From positions 138,388,747 to 138,452,746 of the forward strand of contig NC_081412.1 of assembly GCF_030272615.1 (NCBI RefSeq): a DNA stretch of 64,000 bases, given 5' to 3'. Position numbers and translations under genes: made by a program. The stretch is from Cryptomeria japonica (Eukaryota > Streptophyta > Pinopsida > Cupressales > Cupressaceae). Below are positions 1 to 10,856 of this stretch, piece after piece (positions within the stretch are counted from its first letter, which is position 1; every line of letters begins with the position of its first letter). The notes beneath the pieces were generated by a model. That model was given only the letters and a program-made list of their open reading frames with translations, ran no database searches and was not told where the DNA came from.

Positions 1-26
1 TCCCCTTGCCTTAGTCCTCTAGAAGC

Positions 27-1093
27 TTGGAAGAAGGGGGATGGGGAACCATTGACAAGAATAGAAAAAGAGGCAGAGGTGATAAGTTGGCTGAGGAGGT
101 CAATAACTCTAGTGGAAAAATGAAAAGCCATAAGAACCTTTACAAGAAAAGGCCAATCAACCCTGTCATAGGCTTTGGAGAGATCAAGCTTGAGGATGAG
201 ACCCTGCTTTTTAGCTCTAACAAGAGAATGAATGTTCTCATGGATAGTTATAATAGAGTCAAGAATTTGTCTTCTAGGGACAAAACCGTTTTGCTGGTGA
301 TTAATCAAAGCAGGAAGGACAGACAGAATTCTAGTAGTAAGAACCTTGGATATAATCTTATAAAAAGAATTGCACAGACTGATAGGTCTAAACTTGTCCA
401 TAGAGTCAGCACCTTGGGTTTTGGGGATGAGAGAAATGAAAGTACCATTCATGAACATAAGTTGTTAGTAAGTGAATAGTGTTTAGTAAAATTCAAAATT
501 GGGAATTATCATGATGAAGTTTTGTGTGATATTATGCCTATGGACATTTTTCATCTTTTGTTGGGAAGACCCTGGCAGTTTGATAGAGAGGCATTACATG
601 ATGGGAGGAAGAATACATACACTATTGTGGCCAATGGGATGAAGCAAACCTTGTTACCTTTGGAGGAACCTTTGAAGAATGAAGTATGTACAAATACTAG
701 AATTTGTCTTGTAGATGGAAGGAAATTTATGTATGGACTGAGACATGAGAATGTGTGTTTTGCCTTAATTCCTAAGAAGACTAAGAGATCAAAACCAAAA
801 GGAGAAAGCATTGGCAGAAATAAGATATTTACTGACAGAGTATGGGGACATCATTTCAGATAATGTACATGATGGATTGCCACCTATTAGAAGTATTATT
901 CATTGCATGGACTTAGTTCTCGGAGCCATTTTGCCTAACAAAGTTGCACACCAGTTAACACAGACAGAGAATGAAGAATTTAATAGACAAGTGTAGGAGC
1001 TATTGAAGAAAGGTTTGATTAGAGAAAGTCTGAGCCCTTGTGCAGTACTAGTAGTATTAGCACCTAATAATAATGGAGAATGGAGGATGTGTA
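27..1093 (+). pseudogene. Chromovirus polyprotein fragment: protease end, linker and RT start
   Basis: The first 150 codons (27-479) contain nothing I recognise until the end, where the reading continues through a TAG at 477 into a typical gypsy segment. That segment has the CDIMPMD and HLLLGRPWQFDR motifs at about 530-585 and HDGRKNTY at about 597-620, which mark the C-terminal side of the aspartic protease and the linker to RT. A frame change near 811-863 leads to DGLPPIRSI and NEEFNRQV (about 870-993), the RT N-terminus, then TAG (probably from CAG) and a readable [17 protein letters not shown] and NGEWRMC. The reading stops where the palindrome begins. The gene is a decayed pol fragment; the gag zinc knuckle and the protease active site lie upstream or are lost. 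Confidence 0.8.
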
Positions 1094-1868
1094 TGTTAGG
1101 ATTGATGATAGTCCCAAAGATACTGAGAGGGGGGGTGAATTATTATCTAACCGGTTAATAGAGTTTCTGACCTTATTAAGTGTTTTTCATTCAAAAATAG
1201 TGTACCAGTAAACAAGAATTAATGTAGCAAATAAGAATAGTAAAGACAACATACAAAGCACACCATAACACAAGATGTTTAATGAGGAAACCCAATGTGG
1301 GAAAAACCTCGGTGGGATTTGTGACCCACAATATTCACTAACTGACCAATCAATGGATATTACTTACAAGAGGAGCTTGCACATGCAGGAAGGCCAACTA
1401 CCTAAAGCTCATTGCTCAATTAAAAAGGAAGTCTTGCTGACTTACAAAATGGATTATGAAAATCCAATATAATGTACTACTACAAAAACAACATCTGCAA
1501 TGCCAGATTCAGTACCGGTGTAAGCTTATACAATAACCATAAACCCTTCTACAAAATCTACCTTAATATTCGCTCTACATATCCATCATATCTATCCTCT
1601 ATGGTGTGTCACACAAAATGATCTACAAGATCTCATACTATATGCCATGTCAGCTTACAAAAATATATTACAATTAAATACAAAATACAATAATCAAAAT
1701 CATATCGGCTAGGATGTCGATAAACATTATTGTCACTGTCGGTGAACTATCTACCGGTGTAGAGTCTGTCAATGTCGGTGCCTATCGGTGCCATAAGATT
1801 GCAAGGTTTCCATCAATGACAACACCTTCAATCACCTTTAACTACCATTAGAGTGTGAAATGCCAACA
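1094..1868 (-). repeat. LTR of the NA1-type family, left arm of the palindrome
   Basis: In the element's orientation it begins at the ccaaca end (1868) just after a polypurine tract (aaagggggagat on the minus strand) and ends TCCTAACA at 1094. It contains the family landmarks: the box GGGAAAAACCTCGGTGGG near 1299-1316 and a G-rich block at 1121-1136 preceded by GATACTGA. It is homologous to the LTRs at 5170-5993 and 10037-10856. Confidence 0.85.
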
Positions 1869-2356
1869 ATCTCCCCCTTTGGCATTGATGGCAACACTCA
1901 TGAGAAAAATCCAAAAAGTGTCCCCAAAATTGAAGTCCAAAAATATTACCAAAACTATGTGCTCCCCCTGAGCAGATGATCTCTTCAGATGACCATTTTT
2001 ATCAGACCTACTACTCCCCCTTTGACATCAATGACAAAGGTTGTCAAATGAGTGCAGTTATCAGCTAAGCGTTTGACTACTTCTATAACAATAGGGTTTG
2101 CAATGAATTCTGGAGTAGAGGAGGAAGCCATTGATAAATACCTTAATCTGCCTGATAAGTGCACTCATTTGACAATTTTGACAACCTTTGTCATTGATGT
2201 CAAAGGGGGAGTAGTTGGTCAGTCAAAAATGGTCATCTAAAGAGATCATCTACTCAAGGGGAGCACACAATTTTGGTAAGATTTTTGGACTTCAATTTTG
2301 GGGACACTTTTTGGATTTTTCTCATGAGTGTCTCCATCAATTCCAAAGGGGGAGAT

Positions 2357-3148
2357 TTTTGGCATTGCACACTCTAATTGTAGTTAAAGATGATTGAAGG
2401 TGTTGTCATTGATGGCAACCTTGCAATCTTATGGCACCGATAGGCACCGGCATCGACAGATTCTACACAGATAGATAGTTCAGTGACAACGACAATAATG
2501 TTTACTGGCATCCTAGCCGACAGGATTTTGATTATTGTATTTTGTATTTAATTGTAATATCTTTTTGTAAGCCAACATGGCATATTGTAATAAGACTCGT
2601 CTATAAGTATGAGATCTTGTAGATCATTTTGTGCGACGACATAGAGGATAGATATGATAGATATGTAGAGCGAATATTAAGGCAGATTTTGAAGATGGGT
2701 TTATGGTTATTGTATGAGCTTAAACCAGTACTGAACCTGGCATTGCAGATATTGTTTTGTAGCAGTACATTATATTGGATTTTCATAATCCATTTTGTAA
2801 GTTAGTGAGACTTCCTTTTGTAATTGAGTAGTGAGCTTTAGGCAGTTGGCCTTCCTGCATGTGCAGGCTCCTCTTGTAAGTAATATCCATTCAATGGCCA
2901 GTGAGTGAATATTGTGGGTCACAAATCCCACTGAGGTTTTTCCCACACCGGGTTTTCTTGTTAAACATCTTTTGTTATGGTGTTATTTCTATGTTGTCTT
3001 TACTATTCTTATTTGCTGCATTAATTCTTGTTTACCGGTACACTGTTTTGGAATGCAAAATACTTAATAATGTCAAAAACTCTATTAACCGGTTAGATAC
3101 TGATTCACCTCCTCCTCTTAGTATCTTTGGGACTATCATCAATCCTAA
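2357..3148 (+). repeat. LTR of the NA1-type family, right arm of the palindrome
   Basis: The inverted partner of 1094-1868. It follows a polypurine tract (aaagggggagat, about 2345-2356). It carries the reversed landmarks: TGTGGGTCACAAATCCCAC near 2913 and AGATACTGA then a C-rich loop then TTAGTATCT near 3095-3129, and it ends TCCTAA where the chromovirus RT resumes. The final CA expected of an LTR is not clear, so the junction overlaps host sequence. Confidence 0.85.
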
Positions 3149-4415
3149 TGCACTGGGTACTTCATGAGGCTGATGAATGAGGTTTTGAAGAAATTCTTGG
3201 GTAAGTTTGTTATTATGTAATTGGATGACATTCTGATTTTCAGTAAGACAAAAGTGGAGCATTTGTTGCAGTTAAGATAAGTTTTGTAGAGGTTGAGAGA
3301 AGAAAATTTACTGATCAATATCAAGAAGTTTACTTTCATGAAGGATGATCTAGTCTATTTGGGCTTTGTGATATCCGAGGATGGTTTGAAGATGGACCCT
3401 GAGAAAGTGAAAGCCATTATTGAGTGGCCTACACCAGAAAGCATTGGAGAGGTAAGATCATTTCATTGATTGGCTAGTTTTTACCAGAAGTTTATCAGAA
3501 ATTTTAGTTTAGTTTGTAATCATATGACTGAGAGCATGAGGGGAGATAGGAAGGAATTCAAGTGGACCACTGGAGTAAACAAAATTTTTGAGTTGTTGAA
3601 ACAGAAAGTGACTGAGCAGCCTATGTTGGCTTTACCAAATTTCAATAAGGTATTTCAAGTGGATTGTGATGCAAGTGGAACAACAATAGGAGCACATTTG
3701 AGTCGAGAAGGGAGAGCAATAGCATATTTCAGTGAGAAATTAAATGATACCCAGAAGAGATATTCAATATATGATTAGGAATTTTATGCCATAATTCAAG
3801 CCTTGAGAAATGGAGACATTACTTGTTGCCTAAGGAGTTTGTGTTCTATACAGATCATCAAGATTTCCAATATTTGAACAGTCAGAGTAAGTTGAATCAA
3901 AAACATATGAGATGGGTATAGTTCTTGCAGAGTTACACCTTTGTGTTGAAACATAGAAGTGGGAAATCTAACAAATTTGTTGATGCATTAAGTAGGAGAA
4001 GGAATTTGCTGATAGAGATGAGAGTGACATTATTAGGTTTTGAATATTTGAAGACCTTGTATGATGAAGAATCGGATTTTACATAACCTTGGAAAACATG
4101 TAGAGAATCGGTTATGGTTGATAGAAGCAAATGGTTGGATTCCTTCATTCAGGATGGGATTTTATTTAAGGGACTTCAGTTGTGCATACCCAAAATTTCC
4201 ATGAGAGAGAACTTGATAAAAGAGAAACATAGTGTAGGTTTAGCTAGACATTTTGGCATTGATAAAATAGTTGCATTGGAGAGTGAGAAGTACTTTTGGC
4301 CCCAGATTCATGAGGATTTTAAGAGATGTGTGTAGAGTTGTAGAGTTTGTCAAGTTGCAAAAGGTAGTAGTCAGAATGTGGAATTGTACAAACCTTTGAC
4401 AGTACTGGTAAGAGC
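3149..4415 (+). pseudogene. Chromovirus polyprotein fragment: RT C-terminal half, RNase H, integrase zinc domain
   Basis: The reading resumes with FMRLMNEVLKKFLGKF at about 3161, then LDDILIFSKT (the RT active site, LDD retained, about 3222-3251), YLGFVISEDGLKMDPEKV (about 3357) and the thumb. RNase H follows with VDCDASGTTIGAHLS (about 3659) and YTDHQDFQYL (about 3848). LVKH-type spacer sequence leads to the integrase HHCC zinc domain (KEKHSVGLARHFG near 4221 and CRVCQVAK near 4341). In-frame stops include TAG where family members have Gln (YD*EFYAI at 3776; RWV*FLQSY near 3918; RCV*SCRVCQ near 4333). The piece ends at AGAGC, the target duplicated by copia A, and the open sense continues at 53141. 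Confidence 0.88.
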
Positions 4416-5169
4416 TGTTAGGAACCGGGAAGGACAACTGAAGGGGGGGGGGTGAATGAGTTGTCAATAAATTGCAACCCAAAACCCGTTATTCCAACTT
4501 AAAACACAGTGCCAGTAAAATAGATTAATAGTTGTATTAATACCGGTACAACTTAATGCATGCAACAGAAAGGAAAACAACATCCACAACACCTGACACA
4601 AAGATTTTGACATGGAAACCCTATAAGGGGAAAAACTATGGTGGGAAACCTTACCCACAATCAAATGATACTATTGTAGATAGTAAGTGAATACAATAAT
4701 GGGGTCTGCACATGCAAAAATGCCAACCTCCTGGAGCTCACTTCTCAATCACAAAATAGGAGTCACACTGACTACACAGTTGGATGGTTAAATCTAACAA
4801 TCAATGTACTGCTTCAATATAGAATCTTCAATGCTGGATTCAGTACCGGTTTAAGCTCCATGCATGAGGACCAAATACCTTCATGACCTTTAACAAACTT
4901 CCTTCAACCTTCAGATGATATTTGTGTGATTCGCACAATGATCTTCAATATTTGCACACACTCACACACTTCTTCCGAATAAGATCTTACAATTATTTAT
5001 ACAGGACCTAAGACCTCATCATTAGGTCGGCTCTCAAAAGATATTACATTTAAATCAATTACAAAATAAGTATTGGTGCAATACAATATGTCAGTCTTAA
5101 TATATTTACACATTATCCAATCAATAAATCATTTCCAAATCCTGTCGTGCTGATCTGGAACATGATATC

Positions 5170-5993
5170 TATTAGGATTCCCATAGATACTGAGAGGGGG
5201 GGGTGAATTAGTATCTAACGGGTGTACAAAATTTCTTAACTTAAAACATGCAGAACATATTATAATAATGTATCAGTATGCAAGAAATAATGCAATAAAT
5301 AGAATTAAGAACATCCACATGAAAAGAACACCATAACACAAGGATTTAATGAGGAAACCCATGTGGGAAAAACCTCGATGGGATTTGTGACCCACAATAT
5401 CCACTTACTAGCCAATAAGAGAATATTACTTACAATAGGTGCCTGCACATGTAGGAAGGCCAACTGCGTAGAGCTCACTACTCAAATAGGAAGTCTCACT
5501 GACTTACAATGTGGATTATACAAATCCAATATCTTGTACTGCTTTACAATAGCATCTATAATGCCTAATCCAGTACCGGTTGCTGCTCTGCTTCTTACAT
5601 AAACCCTTTACCCTATATTTCACTTAATAGGTCTACCTTAATATTTTGCATACATCACTTTCTTCACTTACTTCCTTCCTTACAAAATATCTACAATGAT
5701 CTCTTTTATATATAAGAGTCATTTTACAATATGCCAAGTTAGCTTACAAAGTTTTACAATAATAAACAAAATATAATATAACAAAATCCTGTCGCCCTCT
5801 GTGTCGGTATACTTCCTTTCTTCTGTGCTGATGTTGGTGTCTTGAGTGCAGGTGTAGAGTGTGATTTGTTGATACCGGTGCACTAATCTTGTCGCTGTAA
5901 TGCCTTGTCGATGCCATAGGATTGTAAGGTTGACATCAACGACAAAACCTTCAATCACATACAATGTCTCATTGGAGTGTGCATATGCCAACA
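5170..5993 (-). repeat. 3' LTR of NA1
   Basis: 824 bp. On the plus strand it starts TATTAGGATTCCCATAG (the usual TG end mutated to TA) and ends GCATATGCCAACA. It is closely similar to 10037-10856. A 79-codon ORF in it also occurs in the other LTR, but only because the LTRs are copies of each other. Confidence 0.92.
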
Positions 5994-6202
5994 ATCTCCT
6001 CCTTTAGCATTGATGGCAACACTCATGAGAAATTTCAACAAGTGTATCCAAAAATGTGAAGTCCAAAAATGTTACCAAAAATGTGTGTTCTCCCCTTGAG
6101 CATATGATTCCTGTGATATTGAATTTTCTCATCCCACTACTCCCCCTTTGGCATTAATGACAAAGGTTGTCAAGATTTCAGTAGAGTTTGTAGGTTCAAC
6201 CT
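5994..6202 (-). other. NA1 3' untranslated region with several polypurine tracts
   Basis: Read on the minus strand it has three purine runs: one next to the LTR (gctaaaggaggagat), one at about 6091-6103 (ctcaaggggagaa) and one at about 6136-6152 (ccaaagggggagtag). The first is positioned as the plus-strand primer. No coding sense is seen. Confidence 0.6.
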
Positions 6203-8506
6203 TGTAACTGGGTAGTTACAGTTTGAAATAGATCCGCCAAAATCAAGTTTATACTCTCCATAAACTTTTTACTATCTCTTATTGTTGTCTCTGTTCTCTT
6301 AGCTATACCGGTGAGATGCTGCAAATGCTCTGTCAGTGTTTTCTGTCCCTATATAAGTGCCTCAAATACTTCCTTCTGCAATGATGCTTTATAGTCCAAT
6401 CTTGGACTTAGTTTTAATCTTAGATGCTTTGCCTTATTCACTATTCTCCCCTTTTCTCTTTCCAATTTAAGTAAGTCTTCCTCAAAATTTATTATTTTCT
6501 GTTAAAAAACTAATAGTGTATTAGGTGAGTTAACAAAATTATCTGCAAGTTTGTTGATTTCATCCTATACCTTGCTCATCTTCTTATCAATATCTACAGT
6601 TAAAAAGTTTGTCTTACGGGTGTCTTTGTATAGTGTTTTGTACTCTTTCAATAAATTACACAATTCCAGTAGAAGTGTGCCAAAATCTCTGGTGCACTTC
6701 TTTATTTGCTCATCAAAGAATTTCTGCTTTTCAATTTCTACTTTATCCTTCAATGTCTCTTCCTTTATTTTCTTGTCCAGTTCTATTACTACTTGTCTTC
6801 TTGCTTCCAATCTCTTAAATAGTTCATCTGGAACTTCATCTACTACTTCCATCAAAAATTTCTTATACATATCCATATGTAATATAACACTGTTTTCAAC
6901 TTGTTCTTTTTCATCAGCTGTTAGAGTGTCATATATTTTCTCTATATTTTTCAATTTCCCTTCCTTTGTTATTTCATTCAATAGTATGTCAAAAGGGGCC
7001 AAGTCCTTATTTATCCTCTTCTTCTTTTTGGGTGTCAGTTTCTTCTTCTTTGGTGTAGCCTTTCTTATCGGAGATCTTACTACTTGTTGTTTTTGTCTTG
7101 TCCTCTTGGGTGAGGGTGGTTGCTGGTGAGGGATCTCTTTTCCTTACAACTCTTTTGAAAGTTGTAGGCATGTCACTTTCTGAAGAAGTACCTACCGGTG
7201 ATAGGTGAGTTTTAGGTTGTGGAGCTGCTAACTCATCCTCTGTTGTATCTATTTTCTTTAACACATCTTCTTTAATGGCCTTTGCCTATCTAGAACCTTT
7301 TCTTACAACTGCCTCAACCTTTTTTACTCTTTTCTTTGATTGTATTTGGCTTTCAATAGTTTCTGTACTACCAAATATTTCTTCCTTAGGTTCTCTAGGG
7401 GCTTCCAGAAGTGCTTTAGCATAAGTTTCAATTATATGATCATCTATTTTGTAGCCCATCTCTATTACCCAAATAGTCGTGGGGATGAATGCTTCCATCC
7501 AGATCTCATCCTTCTTGATTACAAAGCATATTTCATCTTTATATTTGTCAACAATCTTTTGTGATAACCTGATTCTTTTCTTCATTTTGACCTTTAGTGC
7601 TTGAAATAAATCATGGATATTGTTTTCCTTGTCTTCTCCCATGTTGTTGAATAGTTTTGTTAACTATTTACCTACCGGTATATCATATCCAAGTTCTTTG
7701 TAGCCTATACGAGGAACCTATTTGGTTATATGTAGCATCAGACATACTAGCAGATTTCCAAACCTGAAAGTTCCTTTCTTGTCCTTCTTAATCTTGCCTA
7801 AGTTGTCAATTAATTCATCCTTCAACCACTCACATACATCAATCTTTGCATTATTCGTGACCATATCATAAGCACTCTTAATGCATAAACTTGAAACTAA
7901 ATTAAGTCTATTTGCATGAGTAGCTTTATACCCTAATATCATGCTGATAAATCTCACATTAATGTTTGTTACATCATTTACTCTTAAGGACCTTTTGTTG
8001 AATGTTGCACTAGTTAGGTTTGTAACTAGGTCATTGGATGCCTTCTTAGTTTTGTCTGGCCTTTTACCGGTGGTCGGTAACCCTGTGAAAGCTTTCACAG
8101 CTTCCTTAGTGACTTTGTGGATTTCATCTAGCCAGAAAAATTCACCATGTACCCTGCTTAAGACTATCCTAATCACATCCTTGGGGAATTTAGGAATGCT
8201 AAGGATCTCTGTAAATCCTAGGGTTTCAATGATCTTGTGTTCATCTTTTACATTGCCAGATTTATCACATATCATAGTTTTAAACATGGTTTTAATCTCT
8301 TCATCTCCTAGTTCCTCAATGTTGTAGTGGATGTAAATTCTGGGGTCTTCAACATAAACAACTCCCTTAGGAATTTGGGAAAAAGCACCTAAGGTATCAT
8401 CTTTCTTTGCTACCTCAGGAACTAATTGAAATATGGGCCTAGGTCTTTTTATAACTTTGACAATAGTAGGGTTTGCTATATATTCAATTGCAAAGGTGGA
8501 TGCCAT
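6203..8506 (-). pseudogene. NA1 ORF2: unknown protein conserved with NA2 ORF2
   Basis: The start is ATG at 8506 (MASTFAIEY); the reading can be followed to about 6203, roughly 770 codons, with several stops and one frame change near 7003. The N-terminal 260 residues align without difficulty to NA2 ORF2 (33790 onward): IPKGVVYVEDPRIY against IPNRVLLVEDVIFY, IEELG against VEELG, VLSRVHGEFFWLDE against VLSRVHDDFMWLED, and KFG/RFG-LLVC shared near residue 255. Then come a region with YKDEICFV (matched by YKDTICFE in NA2), a Lys/Glu/Thr-rich stretch and C-terminal coiled-coil-like sequence. No catalytic motif is seen. The pattern Ile/Val-Thr-Lys-Glu then I-x2-[FI]-TG-x-P resembles the T-[LV]-x-[DE]-V-x2-[IL]-L-G-x-P rhythm of PMD and other plant transposon-associated proteins. 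That is a weak hint only; the function is unknown. Confidence 0.75.
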
Positions 8507-8807
8507 GATAAAATACCTTTTTCTGCCTTTAGGATGGATGATTTCTTGAAGTGTTCTTGCCTCTTGCTCGAAATGCCTTTCCTCAGAATCTTTGCGCTCT
8601 TCGTAGATTTGAAATCATGGTGAAATGAAATGGAGCCAAAATCTCAGATTTATAGTGTCTTTTTGCCATCTACCACATTAAATGCATGCCAGTTAAGTAT
8701 TCACTTAACATTGTCTACCGATAATAAGTAATTTCGAACTTCTTATCTCTAACCGAGGGAATAATAGCACGTGTCATTAGATTGCCAAACCCTCAAGGAA
8801 ACTTTCT

Positions 8808-9965
8808 TCAATTAGCTGAAGAACTTCCTATCAGTGGAGCACTACTCTATCCTGTCGGTGAAGTATCACTCTATCCTGTCGGTGGAGTATTGACTGGTTC
8901 TACCGGTGGAGGGGTATTCCCAATATTTAGATCAGCTTTTTTAATCCATTGTTTTGAGAATTCTTGCTTAACCTCTTCAACTTTTTCTTTACCTTTCAAG
9001 CTAGAACTTTTGTTGTCTACCGATGATCCTTTACTTCTATAGAATTTAGCAATATGCCCAATCTTGTTACATGCATAACAAGTTACATTATTCTTCTAAA
9101 TAGCTTTCCCATAACCTATGCTGGTTTGTGTTTTGCATTGATTAGATAGATGTCCAAATCTTCCACAGACATAACATCTCACATTCATTTTGCAATTTCC
9201 TGAGTTGTGACCAACTTTGTTGTATTTTGAACATTGACCGATGGGTGTGTTGATATTTTGATAATTTATAGATCTACATTCATTTGCTCTATGACCATAC
9301 TTATTACAGTTAAAGCATTTTCCATTGAATTTATAAGCATTAGGTTGTCTTACCGGTTTGCTATGATCCTGAGTACTTGCAGTACCAGAGCTTTCACCAA
9401 CTTCAAAGCCAATTCCAGAAGTGTCACCTTTAGGTTTTTGATTCTTTAGCAAGGTGCCAAGTTCCTTTGAGCTTTTCTTGAATTTTTCTTTATGTTGATT
9501 TGTAGTTTCTAGTTCTCTTTCTAAGACCTCTTTCTGTCTCATCAGTTTATTTGAGTCATTCTAAGTGTGCATCAGATCTGTCTTCAACATGTCATTTTTT
9601 TAGCTAAGTCTTGTGTTCTCATTTGCTACATCACTTAGTCTTCTGGTAAATTCTTCTTCATTCTTCTTCCTATCCTCAATCTCTTTACAAAATCTCATAG
9701 TCATATCCTGCATCTCATTCTTTGTTGTCATGTTCTCTTGTTTCAGCTTGCTTATCTGATCATTAAGTGATTCCTTTTCATCATTCTCATTTTGCAACTT
9801 TTCACAAAGTTCTCTCCTCTTATTTCTTGCAACAGTAAGATTCTCTTGAAGTGCCTGAATGATATCCTGAGCTCCCCTTAAATCATCTTCTAGTTTGATA
9901 TTTTTCAATTTCTTTGCATCATAGTCGGAAAGAGCTCCTTCTAGTTGCTTCATCAGATTTTCCAT
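8808..9965 (-). pseudogene. NA1 ORF1: coiled-coil protein with four zinc knuckles (Gag-like)
   Basis: Start ATG at 9965 (MENLMKQLEG), about 70 bp after the primer binding site; end near 8808, about 385 codons with a few TAG stops and no frameshift. Residues 1-170 are charged, heptad-rich coiled coil. Then come CCHC knuckles: CFNCNKYGHRANEC (intact), CSKYNKVGHNSGNC (second Cys now Tyr), CYVCGRFGHLSNQC (intact) and CYACNKIGHIAKFY (last Cys now Tyr). The tail is Pro/Thr/Gly-rich with a short repeat. The position directly after the PBS and the knuckles indicate a nucleocapsid or RNA-binding role. Typical copia Gag has one knuckle and a different N-terminal domain, so this is either a strongly diverged Gag or a replacement. 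Confidence 0.78.
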
Positions 9966-10022
9966 TATTACCAGTGTCAAGATCTTCCTCAAGCTGTTAG
10001 GCTTCTGAAAATAGAGGACCAA

Positions 10023-10034
10023 GCTCTGATACCA
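10023..10034 (-). promoter_or_regulatory. Primer binding site of NA1 (initiator Met tRNA type)
   Basis: The minus strand reads TGGTATCAGAGC, two bases after the LTR end at 10037. This 12-mer is the standard Ty1/copia primer site in plants. Confidence 0.9.
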
Positions 10035-10036
10035 AT

Positions 10037-10856
10037 TGTTAGGATTCCCACAGATACTGAGAGGGGGGGGTGAATCAGTATCTAACCGGTGTACAAAATT
10101 TCTTAACTTAAAACATGCATAACATATTATAATAGTGTACCGGTATGCAATAAATAATGCAATAAATAGAATTAAGAAAATCCACATGAAAAGCACACCA
10201 TAACACAAGGATTTAATGAGGAAACCCATGTGGGAAAAACCTCGGTGGGATTTGTGACCCACAATATCCACTTACTGGCCAATAAGATAATATTACTTAC
10301 AATAGGGACCTGCACATGCAGGAAGGCCAACTGCCTAGAGCTCACTGCTAAAATAGGAAGTCTCACTGGCTTACAATGTGGATTATACAAATTCAATATC
10401 TTGTACTGCTTTACAATAGCATCTATAATGCCTAATCCAGTACCGATTGCTGCTCTGCTTCTTACATAAACCCTTTATCCTATATTTCGCATAATAGGTA
10501 TGCCTTAATATTTCGCATACATCACTTTCTTCACTTCCTTCCTTACAAAATGTCTACAATGATCACTTTTATATATAAGAGTCATTTTACAATATGCCAA
10601 GTCGGCTTATAAAGTTTTACAATAATAAACAAAATATAATATAACAAAATCTTGTCAGCCTCTGTGTCGGTATAATTCCTTTCTTTTGTGTCTGTGCTAG
10701 TGTCCTGAGTGCCAGTGTAGAGTGTGATCTATTGATGTCGGTGCACTAATCTTGTCGGTGTAATGCCATGCAGGTGCCATAGTATTGTAAGGTTTCCATC
10801 AATGACAAAACCTTCAATCACATATAATGTCTCATTGGAGTGTGCATATGCCAACA
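10037..10856 (-). repeat. 5' LTR of NA1
   Basis: 820 bp, TGTTAGGATTCCC ... GCATATGCCAACA on the plus strand. It holds the LTR landmarks used elsewhere: a terminal hairpin of 9 bp (10052-10060 with 10075-10083) around a G-rich loop (C-rich in the RNA), and the module 10225-10262 with CCCATGTGGG and the GTGGG/CCCAC pair. Flanked on the right by target duplication ATATC. Confidence 0.93.

Larger units (their letters stand above)
1094..3148. repeat. 2.06-kb long inverted repeat (palindrome) built from two LTR-element 3' ends
   Basis: The left arm is 1094-2064 and the right arm 2152-3148, with an 87-bp spacer. Read on opposite strands the arms agree over their whole length apart from scattered, mostly transition differences and small indels. 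The left arm starts TGTTAGGATTGATGATAGTC and the right arm ends with its complement. Each arm is an LTR of the NA1 type (1094-1868 on -, 2357-3148 on +) followed inward by about 200 bp of the 3' untranslated region with its polypurine tracts. So the LTRs point in opposite directions, unlike any normal LTR element. There is no 5-bp target duplication, and the chromovirus RT is missing the stretch between the WRMC and FMRLMNEV motifs, so a deletion went with the event. Confidence 0.9.
5170..10856 (-). mobile_element. NA1: complete LTR element without pol, carrying two unusual ORFs
   Basis: LTRs at 10037-10856 (5') and 5170-5993 (3') are in direct orientation. The perfect target duplication ATATC lies at 5165-5169 and 10857-10861, and the empty site is preserved in the other LTR of copia A. 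The primer binding site is of initiator-Met type (10023-10034), and a purine-rich tract borders the 3' LTR at 5994-6007. The internal region is only about 4.0 kb. Translation in all frames shows no protease, integrase, RT or RNase H motif. It holds two ORFs on the minus strand: a coiled-coil, zinc-knuckle protein (9965-8808) and a larger unknown protein (8506-6203). It is therefore non-autonomous for pol. The same two proteins occur in NA2 (30489-38629). Confidence 0.92.

Noticed and set aside
27-479. Independent host gene at the window start
   Set aside because: The reading continues through one TAG into typical gypsy protease-linker sequence, so it is part of the chromovirus polyprotein, though its first 130 residues are not recognisable.
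4440-4452. Long G runs (G10 and similar) as possible G-quadruplex regulators
   Set aside because: Single G runs, not four separated tracts. They are the loop of the conserved terminal LTR hairpin, which explains them better.
5363-5602. 79-codon ORF repeated at 10230-10469 (MGKTS[MV]GFVTHNIHLLANK)
   Set aside because: Both copies lie in the two LTRs of NA1 and are alike only because the LTRs are copies. The opposite strand of the same segment also gives ORFs in several LTRs, and the sequence is the conserved non-coding LTR module.
6551-7129. 192-codon plus-strand ORF rich in Ser, Phe and Cys
   Set aside because: It is the antisense shadow of NA1 ORF2, which has homology to NA2 ORF2 in the minus-strand reading.
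9096-9542. Host CNBP/GIS2-like zinc-knuckle gene
   Set aside because: The knuckles are in frame with a coiled coil directly downstream of an LTR and primer binding site, and the same arrangement occurs in NA2, so it belongs to the element.
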